From Ornithodoros turicata (taxonomy: Eukaryota; Arthropoda; Arachnida; Ixodida; Argasidae): DNA of 64,000 nucleotides. A program made the position numbers and the translations under genes. How positions within the stretch are numbered: the stretch's first letter is position 1; every line of letters starts with the position of its first letter. Of this stretch, positions 53,830 to 64,000 are shown one piece after another. The stretch lies in NCBI RefSeq assembly GCF_037126465.1, contig NC_088203.1:77844168-77908167 (forward strand). The letters are read 5' to 3'. Below the pieces are notes generated by a model. It saw only the letters and a list, made by a program, of their open reading frames with translations. It was not told the DNA's origin and ran no database searches.

Positions 53830-54500
53830 TTTCTGGTGGAGGTGCGGGGCATTCCTTGTCCAACGGCCTGGAAGACCAACTGCGACAAAGCAGAAGACAG
53901 CTTGGTCTGCCTGCGGAATTCAGGCCATTGGGACCCCCAACCCGCAAGAAGATGAATACGACAGCCACCACCGGCAGCGCGGCACGGCAACAGCTGGGCG
54001 CTTTCGCGACCCGCCCAACCTGCACCACTCAGCTACCAGCCACGTGCACAAGGAACCCGCAAGACAGACGTACGGCGAACGTCAGACTTGATGCCGCTCT
54101 GCTACCACTGTCAAGAAGCCACCCGGGCCTACCGCCGTTTCCCGTACCGACGACTGGGTCTACCCGGACTTTCACCTGATGCCTCCCGCCTTCAGCGCGT
54201 AGTCACCCCGCCGCAATTGAAGACTCTCTACGGCAGCAGCATGCTTTTGCTGACTCACGACGTGACCATTCTCCGAGCTCGACGAACAGCAATACAGACC
54301 GCCGCTACGCTCAAAACCTTACCAGTGACCTGCAAATACTTATCGACAACCACGAGATAACTGCATTCATCGATAACGGCGCCGACGACAATGTTAAAGA
54401 CGACGACGTTGGCTACGAGGCTTCGCAGGGTGCAAACGAAATGCGATGAGCCGACACAGGTTCTGGCATCGGGACGATGCCACGTCTACGGAGGGGGCAA
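53830..54500 (+). pseudogene. Gag/protease remnant of the LTR element
   Basis: Frames are broken. The stretch LTSDLQILIDNHEITAFIDN is followed by GADDNVKDDDV, which resembles the start of a retropepsin (FIDTGAD.SV) with the catalytic Thr/Ser replaced by Asn. Upstream frames rich in R, P and T could be gag nucleocapsid remnants, but no CCHC is intact. A functional protein is not possible. Confidence 0.5.
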
Positions 54501-54806
54501 TGCCACGAATCATCTTCGAGAAACTTCCAGGGCAGGCACAAAACGGTACATCTCATCCCGGTGCGTGCTGAAGAAGAAGCAAGAACCTTCCAGACACGTC
54601 GCCTGCTCTCTGGCAAACGCACGTGCTGTTTCTAGACTTTTCGGCGTGACGCTTAAATGCTTGTGCGCTCCAGGCTGGAGCACTCATTCATTCTTTGGAC
54701 TCAGTTGTGTTCAGAGAGCCATCACTCTTGTGTTTTGCCACCAAGTAGTCTAATAAACCGTTCGCTGTTTATTCGACGACTCGACGACCCATTTCGCTTC
54801 GTGACA
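54501..54806 (+). repeat. 3' LTR
   Basis: 306 bp, same length and ends as the 5' LTR, preceded by the purine tract and followed by ATAG. Confidence 0.88.
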
Positions 54807-54810
54807 ATAG

Positions 54811-55746
54811 TAAGAGTCTCAATTCGCCAAACAGCAGTTCGTGTTTATTGAAGTCACACGTGAGACCAACTTTGCGGTGTCCATGTGGAATGCACTGCTC
54901 GGCCAATAATAGAAAAACGAAAGAAAGGAACACGGGAGATGGTAAATGGCGGGAACTGGAAGATGGCGTGCCCCTGCGATGGAGATTGGGCACGTTTTTC
55001 CCTCAACGCGTCTTCCTAATTGGAGGGGAAGGTTGCGGGTTACGCTCTTGCTCGAGCTGTGATTGGCCGTCACGTTTCTACTGTCCGTGAGGGACACTTA
55101 AGCCTGAACGTCATCCCTCACGCTATTTCTCACCCCTCTTTTCATAGCCTCTTCTCGGGATAGGGCTGGTGCGCAATAAAGAAAGAAGGAGCACCAGGGT
55201 TGCCGTGCTCTCGAGTATTTGGTCCTTGTGTTTGTGCACATTAGCAGGAACGCTCCTTTTTTCATGTTTTCCTTCACCTCTTCTTCTTCTTTTTTTTTTT
55301 TTAATGCTTGGGGTGAATAAACTTTTTCGTGATGAAATATCGTTCCCCGTGTTTTCAAGAGCCGAAACGAAAGGGTGGTGAAGGAATGCTCGTTTTGCGC
55401 CACAAGCGTTTTCTTTTTTTTTTATTAGCTTTCATAATATAGTGTTTCGTGTCTTTTTCACCTCTGCGTAATGTTTTCATTGCATTTTCAAGTACGTCGA
55501 TCATATCATGGCCATTATTCAGTTTCACCATATTCGTCCTCAGCGTATGGTATCGTAAAAATGAGATGCAGGAACTTTAGAGTGACTAACGTACAGGGAT
55601 AAGTCAAAAGAACAAATATTTCGGTAACAGCACATACTGGTTGCTATGTAGCACTTAACTGTATATTCGGAATCCTCTTAATTGTCTGAATGATGTCTGC
55701 GGAATTCTTGGAACAGCCCTGCGTTGACCGAGTGAGCATTATATAA
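54811..55746. other. No recognisable gene
   Basis: T runs near 55290 and 55410. Frames are without motifs. Confidence 0.4.
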
Positions 55747-55800
55747 AAAGAAAATTTGTTACATTAACCTGATGATATGTACAGTGCAAGCAGTAATAAC
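55747..55800. repeat. Dispersed 50-bp repeat
   Basis: AAAGAAAATTTGTTACATTA, then ACCTGATGATATG and AGTGCAAGCAGT, recurs at 61946-61995 with few differences. Origin unknown. Confidence 0.55.
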
Positions 55801-55809
55801 AGTGGTATA

Positions 55810-55982
55810 CAGTGAACCCTCGTTAATATGACCCCCGATAATCTGACATACGCGCTTTACGACCATACTCTTGGGGAACAATGCTGTGAAACCTCTGCAA
55901 ATCTCCCCCGTTAATATGACAATTCCGCATTATGACCAAAATTTTCGGGAACGACCATGGTCATAATAACGAGGATTCACTG
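55810..55982. mobile_element. Pogo/Tigger-like MITE
   Basis: CAGTGAACCCTCGTTAATAT and the inverse ending AACGAGGATTCACTG bound 173 bp. TA flanks each side (55808-55809, 55983-55984). The terminal wording resembles pogo/Tigger ends. Non-coding. Confidence 0.75.
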
Positions 55983-55984
55983 TA

Positions 55985-56404
55985 TACAGTGAAGCCGGTT
56001 AATAACATACAACAAATGACAATTGGACGTGAAGTGCGTCTGATTGTGAAGTTACCTGACCACAGGGCGAAGAGAGCTGGTAGGGCATACTGAAAGTCCG
56101 CAAAACTCCAAAACTTGCATGTGTGTGTTACAATGTTCCTCCTTTGACGCGCGAAAGTAACCGGTTGGCTATCGTTTGAGTGTATAGGTCTCTTCAAAGG
56201 ATCATTTTTGTACAAGTTATGACGTTGTCCCATGACGTGAAGCAAATAGGCACAGGACTATCAATAATACCTTTACGAACCTCATGGTCTGGACTACTAG
56301 GACTGGGTCCGGTGCAGTTCTGATATCCTGCATGGCCGTTATACCTTGGTCGAGAGACTGAAGGAGCGTTCGACAGATGGACGGTCATAGCAATACATAA
56401 TGAT
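55985..56404. other. No recognisable gene
   Basis: Nothing supported on either strand. Confidence 0.4.
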
Positions 56405-56470
56405 CATTTCATGCTTTACGTCGCGAGAGAACTGTGATCATGGACGACACCGCGGGGGCGGGTTCACGGA
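56405..56470 (-). repeat. SINE-1 fragment
   Basis: CTTTACGTCGCGAGAGAACT, then GTGATCATGGACGACACC, matches the 3' part of SINE-1 only. Confidence 0.6.
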
Positions 56471-56988
56471 GAGCAATAGGAGATTTGAAACTTTCAGCTT
56501 ATTTCGTTCGGTGACAAGTCGATCGTATTATCACCACGAGTCTCGGTGGTGCTCCGTGCTTGAAAAAAGTTTCGGGAAACGAACTCTCATAGAGTGTCTT
56601 AAAAGTCCTTGTAAATTCCTTGTACAATATCAATTCAATGACACACCATTTCAACACACAATGCTACGAATCGTGGCGGACACCTCAGCCCGAGCTACGC
56701 TTCCGGGTACCTCCGTCGTTTCCTCGACAAGCAGCGTGTGTCCTGCATAGGCTCCGGCTGAATGTCCCGTACAGCGGGTGCTCTATAGACTGACCAAATC
56801 ACCATCTGCAAACTGCAGTGAGTGCGATGTTGTCGAGGACACGGAGCATATCTTCCTCAGGTGCTCCAAGTACGCCGACAGTCGCAGAACACTAGAAGCA
56901 AGTCTGGCTCGTTTGGAAGCCAGGCCATTTGACCTAGTATAACTCCTGGATCCTCAGCCATTCTATCATCAAGCGGCTGCATTGAAAG

Positions 56989-58101
56989 CAGGGGTCGAAA
57001 CCGGAACTGAACCGTAACCGAAAACCGCAAAACACCGTTATGTTTTGCCGAACCGAACCCGGACCGAACCGTAAACATTTTTTCTCTCCCCTTGAACGAA
57101 CTGGACCTGAACCGAAAAAATATGATGCGGTAACCGGTTCTTTTTCTTTTTTTGATTGCGTGTTAGCGCCGCGAAGCAACTGTGGCTATAAGCGGCGTAC
57201 AGACGTGGACAGATCGAGAAAGGATAGCAGGAAGGAGTGGGGGACAGGAGTAACCGGTTCGCCATACGGTAAAAACGCCTATGCCTTCCCACTCGACTGC
57301 CGCGCACCAGCTCCCTGCATCGCTCGGAATATTGCCGAATTCATAGAGCGGACAAATTGATAAACCAAGAAGTGGTGAGTCCACGCACTTCCTACAGCCT
57401 CACCTCCAAAAGGTTCACGACATCCCTGTACATTTTTTTGACTCGAGGTGTAAAAAAAGAGATGTGCTACACGACAGCTACACTTTGCATTGTTGCCTCG
57501 GCTGCTTCCCTTCATTCAGCGTCGCAGTGTGAAGGCGACGTAAATATTAATAGTCCACAGTGACATCCACAAGCAACGCAGACCTCTAGCAACCACGGGA
57601 AAGAGGTTGGCGTGTGGTCCAGAGCATGGAGGAAGGAAACACAGGAGCGGCTTCTCGCCCTCTTCTCAATGGGGAGCAGCGTGCCGGCCTGCGTATGGCA
57701 CTCTGGGATACTCCTGTCTACCACGTTACCGCATTTCTTTTCTTTTTTATAAATTGGCGATAGCCTTTTGCAATGGAGTTCAGTGGTATGCTGTACGCCA
57801 TTCCCCAGCACTTTTCGGTACAGCAAAGGACGATCTGCTGTGAACTGCATGGTTCTTTGTACCTATTGAGTGTAGAGGCGAGGGAGTAAGAGGAAGGAAG
57901 GAGGAGCAAGCTATCGCCGCAACCTGATATTACCTCTCACATGTGGCACACTGATTAGCACAGCACACATGAACCGGTTCGAACCGATTAACATCGGTTC
58001 AAACCGTTCCTTTGGTTGCGCTGAACCCGAACCCGAACCGAACCGATAACCTTCAACCGGAACTTGAACCGAACCGCAAAAAATAACGGTTCCGAGCCCT
58101 G
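56989..58101. mobile_element. Non-autonomous hAT-like element, CAGGG termini, AACCG-rich ends
   Basis: CAGGGGTCGAAACCGG at the left and CGGTTCCGAGCCCTG at the right bound 1113 bp. The duplication is ATTGAAAG (56981-56988) and ATTTAAAG (58102-58109), 7 of 8 matching. Subterminal CCGAACCGAACC repeats fill both ends. It carries a further insert at 57141-57249. No transposase. Confidence 0.85.
57141..57249 (-). mobile_element. 109-bp poly(A)-tailed retroposon inside the hAT-like element
   Basis: It is flanked by an 11-bp duplication, GTAACCGGTTC at 57130-57140 and 57250-57260. On the minus strand it runs CCTGTCCCCCACTCCTTCC to CACAGTTGCTTCGCGGCGCT and ends in CAATCAAAAAAAGAAAAA. It is homologous to 21190-21300. 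No A/B boxes were recognised. Confidence 0.8.
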
Positions 58102-58296
58102 ATTTAAAGCGCTCCTACGTTTCCTTGAAGAATCGCATCTGAGCGACATTTTGTGACACTTTCTGGTCCCTCATTTGTGACAAGTGTTCCCACTGGTTCG
58201 GGATGTTCCTCGCTCCCCCCCTCCCCACACACACCCAACTACTGGGTTTTCTCCCTTCTTCTTTTTTTTTTCCAACTAACTGTGCTTAAGTGGTCT

Positions 58297-58335
58297 GGGG
58301 TAGCCAGTCTGACTTCGTCATGGCTTACGTCGCCA
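58297..58335 (+). promoter_or_regulatory. 3' UTR stem-loop, family B (copy 10)
   Basis: GGGGTAGCCA, loop, TGGCT: the same AGCCA/TGGCT stem as copy 8. The right flank has diverged (ACGTCGCC). An (ATCAC)n tail follows near 58350-58375. Confidence 0.55.
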
Positions 58336-58565
58336 ATTTTCTCTTCCTCTATCACATCACATCACACCACATCCCAACGTCATATATGTAGCTCTTGCTG
58401 TTGTGGAGGGCCTCGTTTAGTGCAGCTGTTTTAATGATTGAGCTTTTCGGTGTCAAACACGAAGACTGGCCCGTCTAAGAATAAGACACGGTTTGGATGT
58501 TCAGGCAGTATTTGATTGAAATGTTGGATTATTTTGTATAGCACATTTTTGCACATATGATAATG

Positions 58566-58735
58566 GTAAATCCTGGCTTTACGTCGCGAGAGAACTGTGA
58601 TCATGAACGGCGGCACAGCGGTCGGTCTGTGGATTAATTTTGCCCACCTGAGGGTACTTTAACGTTCCCCGAAAGCTAAGCACACCATATTTAACGTCCT
58701 TCGCGGAACACGGCGTGTCTAAGCAACTTGACCTC
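58566..58735 (-). repeat. SINE-1, 5'-truncated
   Basis: TTTACGTCGCGAGAGAACTG, TTTTGCCCACCTGAGGGTAC and GGCGTGTCTAAGCAACTTG match the SINE-1 body. The tRNA-like head is missing. Confidence 0.75.
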
Positions 58736-60194
58736 TTTCGCACATATGGCTTCAAGAAGAAAAAAAAAGAAAAAGAAGTCACTCCTATTTGCCAATATAT
58801 GGTTCTAGTTCAGAAAAGCTCGCAATACACTTAACTCTGAGTTTACTCTGGATATCTTCCGGTGAAAACATTTTAGCTGTTCCGTGAAAACATTCAGGAT
58901 GACTGCTATATGGCGTTCGTTTTGCACAATATCTCTTCTCTAAAAAAAATGAAAAACAGAAAGTACTGATGTTCCTGAGCCAGCGCTCCATCATTATGAC
59001 GTCACTATCTCCCCCTTGCTCTATCTATATTTGCCTAATGATTCCTTCTCGAGATGATTATAATGGTGGCACCACAATCGAAGAAGAAACCGTGTGCGAG
59101 ACGCGCTGGCCCTAAGCCCCGTTTAATGAAAAACTCGCTTAGGCGTTAATCTTCTCGGCTCATAGAGTGAAAGATGTTACACGCGCTGACATCGGCAAGA
59201 AATTAGGGAACCTTTCTTCCCCCTTTCTTCGTCTCCACAATGGCGGGGTCAAAAAAAAAAAAAAAGAAAGGGCAGAAAAGAAGAAAAGAAGGTGGCCTGT
59301 GAGCGGCGAAGCGTGGTGCAATCAAAAAGTGATTGCCGCACAGAAAAGGAAAGTTTAGTGTGGGCTTAAATGAGAGGCCCAAAAAAAATAAACCTCGAAA
59401 GAAAAGTGTTTGCTTCAGTTGGCGCTGGCTTTGATCGGCTGCGGGATTAAGTTGGAATTAGAGATCGCGAGAGATTAGGGCTCTGAGGGTGGATTGTTGT
59501 GTGTGCTGTGCATGTTTAGGGTGTGAGCGAAGAGTACGCCGTTTGACTGGATGGAAGGGGATATAAGGCCCCCTTTCTTTTTTATCCGGAGGAAAGAGCA
59601 CGTGGCGCAACGTATTTTTAGGGGGATCTCACGGTGCTTAAGCTTCTGTTTTAGAGCGGGGTTTGGATGGATGACATTAGCTGGCTCTGCGTTAGCTTTT
59701 GCAGGGAGTCGTACGATTATCTCGCGCCACATTTTGATGCCAGCTTTGACTGATGAGGAGCGGCACGAGCTGTGACCGACATCTCTTTTCGTATTCGTCT
59801 TCAACGACGTGAGTGATTAATGGTATATAAGGCTCGAATTGGCATTTAAATAACGATATTAAACTCCTATGTAACTTATACTGTACTGTGACTACAGTAA
59901 TTTATATGTATTAATACTGTACGTAACACATAGTACGTTTTCTGTGACATTTTCCAGATGATCTCATTCTTTTGTTTGCGAAAAATTCATACTAACACTA
60001 CGGGATGCATTATATTACATTTATAAAACAGAAAACTGAGCCAGAGAGTACTGGAACGACGCTGAACACTAGAAACAACAAGTAAGAGAAGCATGCCTGG
60101 TATTGTCTCTAAAATCGAAACATTATCTAGATAACTTGCGATAGTATTAGAGTTTCTGAGAGAGTATCCGAGTTTTAGGTAGTATTTAGTTAGA
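58736..60194. other. No recognisable gene
   Basis: It contains an A run near 59253-59268. No supported coding sequence. Confidence 0.4.
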
Positions 60195-60270
60195 TCCGAA
60201 GGTGTTCACGATAACCGTCCGGGAAGCGTTAATGGGCATAAACCAATCACCTTATTCCTTTGGACGAGGA
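60195..60270 (-). repeat. Piece matching the leader of the intact ORF2 element
   Basis: On the minus strand, TTATCGTGAACACCTTCGGA and upstream sequence align with 44765-44830. A minus-strand open frame of 90 codons (60206-60478) runs into it and might be part of the element, but it has no recognisable motif. Confidence 0.5.
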
Positions 60271-60988
60271 TGACATCAGATTCTGGTTCTTCGATTTGAC
60301 AGCTTCCTATATTGTGTCGTTTTTGCAGTGTGATTCCGATATGGTAAAACTCCCTGTTACTTTCCTTCGGAACAAATTGTGCACAAACCGAATGTGATGA
60401 CCTAAGTGTTCGTGCTTGTGGAGAGTACTTGTATCTTAAAAAGGTTGTAGAACAACTCGCCCACATTTGGGGAATCATGTTGATGATGCGGGGATTTTAC
60501 CCTGAACGAAGCAAAATCCCACGGCGATGCGATCCAGCGTCGGGAAGTTATTGCACACCGAAAAATTTGGCATTGAGAAAGAGGCCGCTTTCACTCTCTC
60601 TCGCGCGCGCTCTCTCTCTTTCTCTCTATCTTTCTCCACCAATACTGTACGAAACGACGTGCGCGCCTCGATGGCGCGAGGCATACCTGTTCCCATGGTA
60701 ACTGTCTGCTACTCCGCGGGAAAATTCCTCGTTTGGCGTCGCGCTCTATCCATTTTTTTATTCACGTTGTCATAAAAGCAGCGTGCTCCAAAGACAAGTG
60801 AGGTTTTGTCTATATTGAATATACGGTCTTTTGCAAAGAGTGCATTAACCACATGCATTAGAACATGGTTTCCGTACCCTTTCACATCCTCTGAAAAATT
60901 TACGGCAGGTTCTCATACTAACGCTCTCCCCCTTGCACGTACAAGGTTATTGTATATATATCTATAATATGTATATACTAATAATATA
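60271..60988. other. No recognisable gene
   Basis: A (CT)n-rich tract at 60590-60640. Otherwise nothing supported. Confidence 0.4.
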
Positions 60989-61433
60989 CAGGGTGTCCCA
61001 GAAAACGTGTCATTGAATTATAATAAAAAAACTACGCCACCTAGAATCATGCGGTAAAGAGCATTTCTTATTATTAGGTTTTTGTCACCTCCTAATGTGA
61101 ATGGCATGTACTCCAAGTTTAATTATGTAACCTCCGTAGAGTATGATGTTCGGCTATTTTTTCCGATGGGGTAGCTTCTGAATATCCCTGTCAATTACCA
61201 CTAATTTGACCAAATTAGACACGCTCTTCACATTGGTGGGGCAAAAAAGTGACCTTTACTAGGCAAATTTCCGACTTAAGCTCGCAAAAATTTACATAAT
61301 TAAATTTACGTTACACAACATTCACACGAGGAGGTGGCAAAAACCCAGTAAGAACAAATGCCATTGACCGCATGACTCTAGGTGGTGTAGTTTTTTTATT
61401 ATAATTCAATGACGCGTTTTCTGGGACACCCTG
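60989..61433. mobile_element. Mariner-type MITE (445 bp), deleted relative of 39605-40484
   Basis: CAGGGTGTCCCAGAAAACGT ends with TA flanks (60987-60988, 61434-61435). One arm is shortened, so the junction near 61130 jumps from outer arm to inner sequence. Non-coding. Confidence 0.85.
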
Positions 61434-61435
61434 TA

Positions 61436-62218
61436 TACATAATATATACCGCTTGCGCCCGAAATGGCGCTACGCTCGACTTGGCAACTTCGCTGCAACA
61501 GCCGCGTACAAAGCACATTGACACCGATCACGCGGTAACTGCATGCAACCAGTAGACGTGATATCTCAGAAAATTTATCTGTTCGGTCGCTTCAGCCCTC
61601 ACTACACTTACGTCACAATTTTCGTGCTAATTGCACTCGTAGTTTTTTTTAGAAAATAAAAATTGAAAACTGCGGGCAACACTGTGCCGAAGGTACCGCC
61701 AACTTCGCATTGGTCGTCAAGTACGGCGGTAAAACTGCATTGCATGCGCATAACACTGTGTCTAACACAAGTCGGCTACGTGTCGGCTACATAGCCATCA
61801 GGAGGGACACATCATTCTCGGACACAGAGACCACTGTTGCTCGACGAAGTCGGGGATATTGCCAGAAGAAGTCGGTCCGAGCCCTTCTACCGCAATTTTG
61901 CTAGCAAGTTAAAAATATCGAGAGCGTTCGGTCACATGCATACCTAAAGAAAATTTATTACATTAACCTGATGATATCTGCAGTGCAAGCAGTGCATACC
62001 TTGCTGCACTGGGTTTGCAGGGAACAAACTGCCTACCTGCTGCTTTGCGGTAGCTTCAAACCGATCTTCCTTTCAAAATTGTAATAATAATATGAAGACG
62101 ACCGGCACTTCTTGACAATGCATCGTAAGAGGCTGCGGCATCCGACTGCATGCCATTGACGATAATGCTCTTCAAATTTAACATCTCAATCTAAATCAAT
62201 TAGGCACGGCGCTGAACT
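61436..62218. other. No recognisable gene; one dispersed repeat
   Basis: The stretch 61946-61995 repeats 55747-55800. No coding region. Confidence 0.4.
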
Positions 62219-62400
62219 GGTGATGGTAATCTTGGAACTGCTTGTCGTATAGTCGGGCACGCTCAGGCTGGCAACATCACGATTGTCGCTGAGGGTTCGT
62301 GCGCCCTGGGCCGACTACAGCACAGCCGGTGCCGGGATTCGAACCCGGGTACCTCCCAGTCACGAGGTGACACAGCCCGCACAGCCCGCGCGGCGGTGAA
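62219..62400 (-). repeat. SINE-2 copy
   Basis: GTGCGCCCTGGGCCGACTAC, AGCACAGCCGGTGCCGGGAT and TTCGAACCCGGGTACC (B box on the minus strand). It is internally shortened relative to the copy at 15530. Confidence 0.7.
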
Positions 62401-63561
62401 GTTTTGATTGCGATTTTCAGCCGTCCAATGTGAAGACGGATGCCTCTGAAGAAAAATTCACTTTTGCTCCGAATGTTACCCATGGCGCGGTACATATCTA
62501 TTATGCATATGAGTGCATCACATAGGCTAGATGAGTTTCAGACTCTGCTTGCTATATATACTTTTTTACTTGTTTCCCGTTTGGGGTATCACTTTTCACG
62601 ATGGAAATCGAGAGAGTTCAATCTTTGTGCATTTCTCTTTTCTTTTCTTTTTATTTTGTAGCCCGAGGAAACGAATGAAGTCGACAAGAAAGTTCGAAAT
62701 ACGGCTGACATGGTAAATAAGAACCGGCGTACACTCAAACATATAAGAAGCCGCATCTTGTCACCCGCGGTTGCTTTTCGGGAATGATTCATGCATTTCT
62801 TTCCCGCTGTGCAACCGCAAAAAAAATATAAGAAAAAAATAAAGGAAAGAAGCGGCGAGAATTTTTAATGCGGGCCTCATTGTTTTACATCGGCAGAAGA
62901 GATATGGCGCAGAGCATATGTATGAAAGTATGTGCCGTTTGGAACATGGATGAAAAATAACACGCTTCGGGTTCATTGGGAAAACATGAAAAAACTTTCT
63001 CTCTCTGGAGAATGTGAAGATAACCCGAAAAGGAAGATGCTCGGCTCTTCTCTCTTGTTTCATCGCTGCTCCGAGTGCATCGCGAATTGATTTTTGCGAT
63101 GTATTTGTGTGTGTGTGTGTGTGTTCCGTTTTCGCGGATGAATTTTGTCTGTGCACTACTCGTAACAAAGTCGTACGAAGAGAAATACACATGTTTGAGT
63201 GGCAGGTTTCCACGGTTGTGCGTTATAAAGCGTATAGCTATGCTTTGCTTTCGGTGTGTAAGTAGCATCCGCGTGCGCTTTGCCAACTTCAGCTTCAGCT
63301 TCAGCTTTGCCAACTTCAGCTTTGTCAACTGGTGATAATTTATCTGAAGCTCCCATCTTCATCCGCATGTTATCATGGTAATCCACTATCCTAGTCAGCT
63401 TTCATTTTTTATTTCTAAGGTGAGATAAAGCATGCATCAGAGGCCCCGTCCATTCGCCAGTCCTTCCTGTATAACCTTTCTGCGCATGCCAGTCTTCATC
63501 ATGTGTCACGCTATACACAACCAGAAGTTCACCACACGTCACAGAACGGCGTACGGGATTA
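62401..63561. other. No recognisable gene
   Basis: A (GT)n tract at about 63107-63124 and short AGCTTCAGCTT / TTTGCCAACTTC repeats at about 63277-63330. Reading frames across these are low complexity. Confidence 0.4.
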
Positions 63562-63810
63562 CACTCTTAAAAATGAACTTCACCGCATAGCATGCTCCTA
63601 GCCAACCATCAACTCGAATGATATCGCTATGTGCCCTGATTTGTTCAAAACGGTAGGCGTACGCCTTTTTTGTGACACTTATGCTGTTCATAATTGTCGC
63701 AAAAATGGCGTACGCCCCCAGTTTTCAGCAAATCAGGGCAGATAACGATATCATTCGAGATGATAGTTGGCTAGGAGCGTGCTATGCGGTGAAGTTCATT
63801 TTTAAGAGTG
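63562..63810. mobile_element. TA-flanked fold-back MITE, CACTCTTAAAAATG termini
   Basis: CACTCTTAAAAATGAACTTC and its inverse bound 249 bp, with TA on both sides (63560-63561, 63811-63812). The core is GGCGTACGCC and its inverse. Related pieces lie at 37210, 38296 and 41806. Probably mariner-dependent. Confidence 0.8.
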
Positions 63811-64000
63811 TATGGTTTGGTAGGAGCGTGTTCTGCGTTGAAGTTCTGTTTGAAGGGTGCTCTATACTTCGCGACAAGTCATCTCAACTATACACGGGGA
63901 GTGGGCACTGCGGCTCCAACATGTGTACTTGGTCTAATAATTTTCTGCTATACACACAGATTGCTGTCTGGATCCTCTGCAAAAATGTGCCGTCGTCAGG

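Larger units (their letters stand above)
53524..54806 (+). mobile_element. Short non-autonomous LTR retrotransposon (Gypsy-like)
   Basis: Two 306-bp LTRs (53524-53829, 54501-54806) start TGCCACGAATC and end TTCGTGACA. The 4-bp duplication ATAG is at 53520-53523 and 54807-54810. A purine tract (GGAGGGGGCAA) precedes the right LTR, and TTTCTGGTGGAGGTGCGGGG follows the left one as a likely primer-binding region (tRNA not identified). The 671-bp interior keeps a broken gag-like part and a protease-like ITAFIDNGADDNV, in which the usual D-T/S-G-A is altered. RT, RNase H and integrase are absent. Confidence 0.85.
56735..58156 (+). pseudogene. Family B ORF2 C-terminus split by an hAT-like element
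   Basis: The plus strand reads VLHRLRLNVPYSG, then after a shift LTKSPSANCSECDVVEDTEH and IFLRCSKYADSRRTLEASLA, with an intact CxxC..H..C knuckle. A stop follows RPFDLV, and the frame continues PQPFYHQAAALK into the hAT-like element at 56989. After 58101 it resumes ALLRFLEESHLSDIL with the stop at 58154-58156. The duplicated 8 bases fall inside ALK codons. The UTR shares GTGACACTTTCTGG-type wording with the intact element at 48547. Confidence 0.82.

Overview
The window looks like a piece of a large, repeat-rich arthropod genome. A tick or related chelicerate is the most likely source, inferred from the mix of RNase H-bearing I-like non-LTR elements, CR1/Jockey-like elements, Penelope-like elements and tRNA-headed SINEs. 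The species cannot be read from the sequence. I recognise no host protein-coding gene. Nearly everything that can be named is a transposable element, a fragment of one, or one inserted into another.

Layout. 0-8.7 kb: mostly unrecognised sequence, then a 2.3 kb composite of tRNA-like fold-back units inserted in a dead reverse-transcriptase gene, plus three non-autonomous hAT-like elements. 8.7-14.2 kb: an almost intact non-LTR retrotransposon (ORF1, ORF2 with one frameshift, 11-bp target duplication). 14.3-16.4 kb: a TTAA-flanked MITE and a Penelope-like element split by a SINE. 21-26.4 kb: a minus-strand ORF2 remnant split by an hAT-like element, a second tRNA-like fold-back insertion, and an internally deleted CR1/Jockey-like element whose ORF1 carries a 2A-type motif. 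27.8-29.5 kb and 35.5-36 kb: further ORF2 tails. 33.2-35.3 kb: an endonuclease fragment and a second Penelope-like copy split by another SINE. 37-43.6 kb: inverted-repeat MITEs. 44.9-48.5 kb: an uninterrupted 1226-codon ORF2. 50-58.4 kb: two nested ORF2 remnants, three more hAT-like elements, and a short LTR retrotransposon with paired LTRs. 58.5-64 kb: SINE pieces and MITEs.

The non-LTR elements supply endonuclease and reverse transcriptase, and the SINEs and small retroposons probably borrowed such machinery. The hAT-like and mariner-like elements have no visible transposase here and must depend on enzymes encoded elsewhere. Three signals stand out. First, a tRNA-like fold-back unit occurs as two insertions of very different length with the same termini and perfect 12-13 bp target duplications. 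Second, a stem-loop with a fixed frame but changing stem sequence lies near the 3' end of ten RNase H-type non-LTR copies. Third, several insertions are nested so precisely that removing the insert restores the interrupted reading frame.
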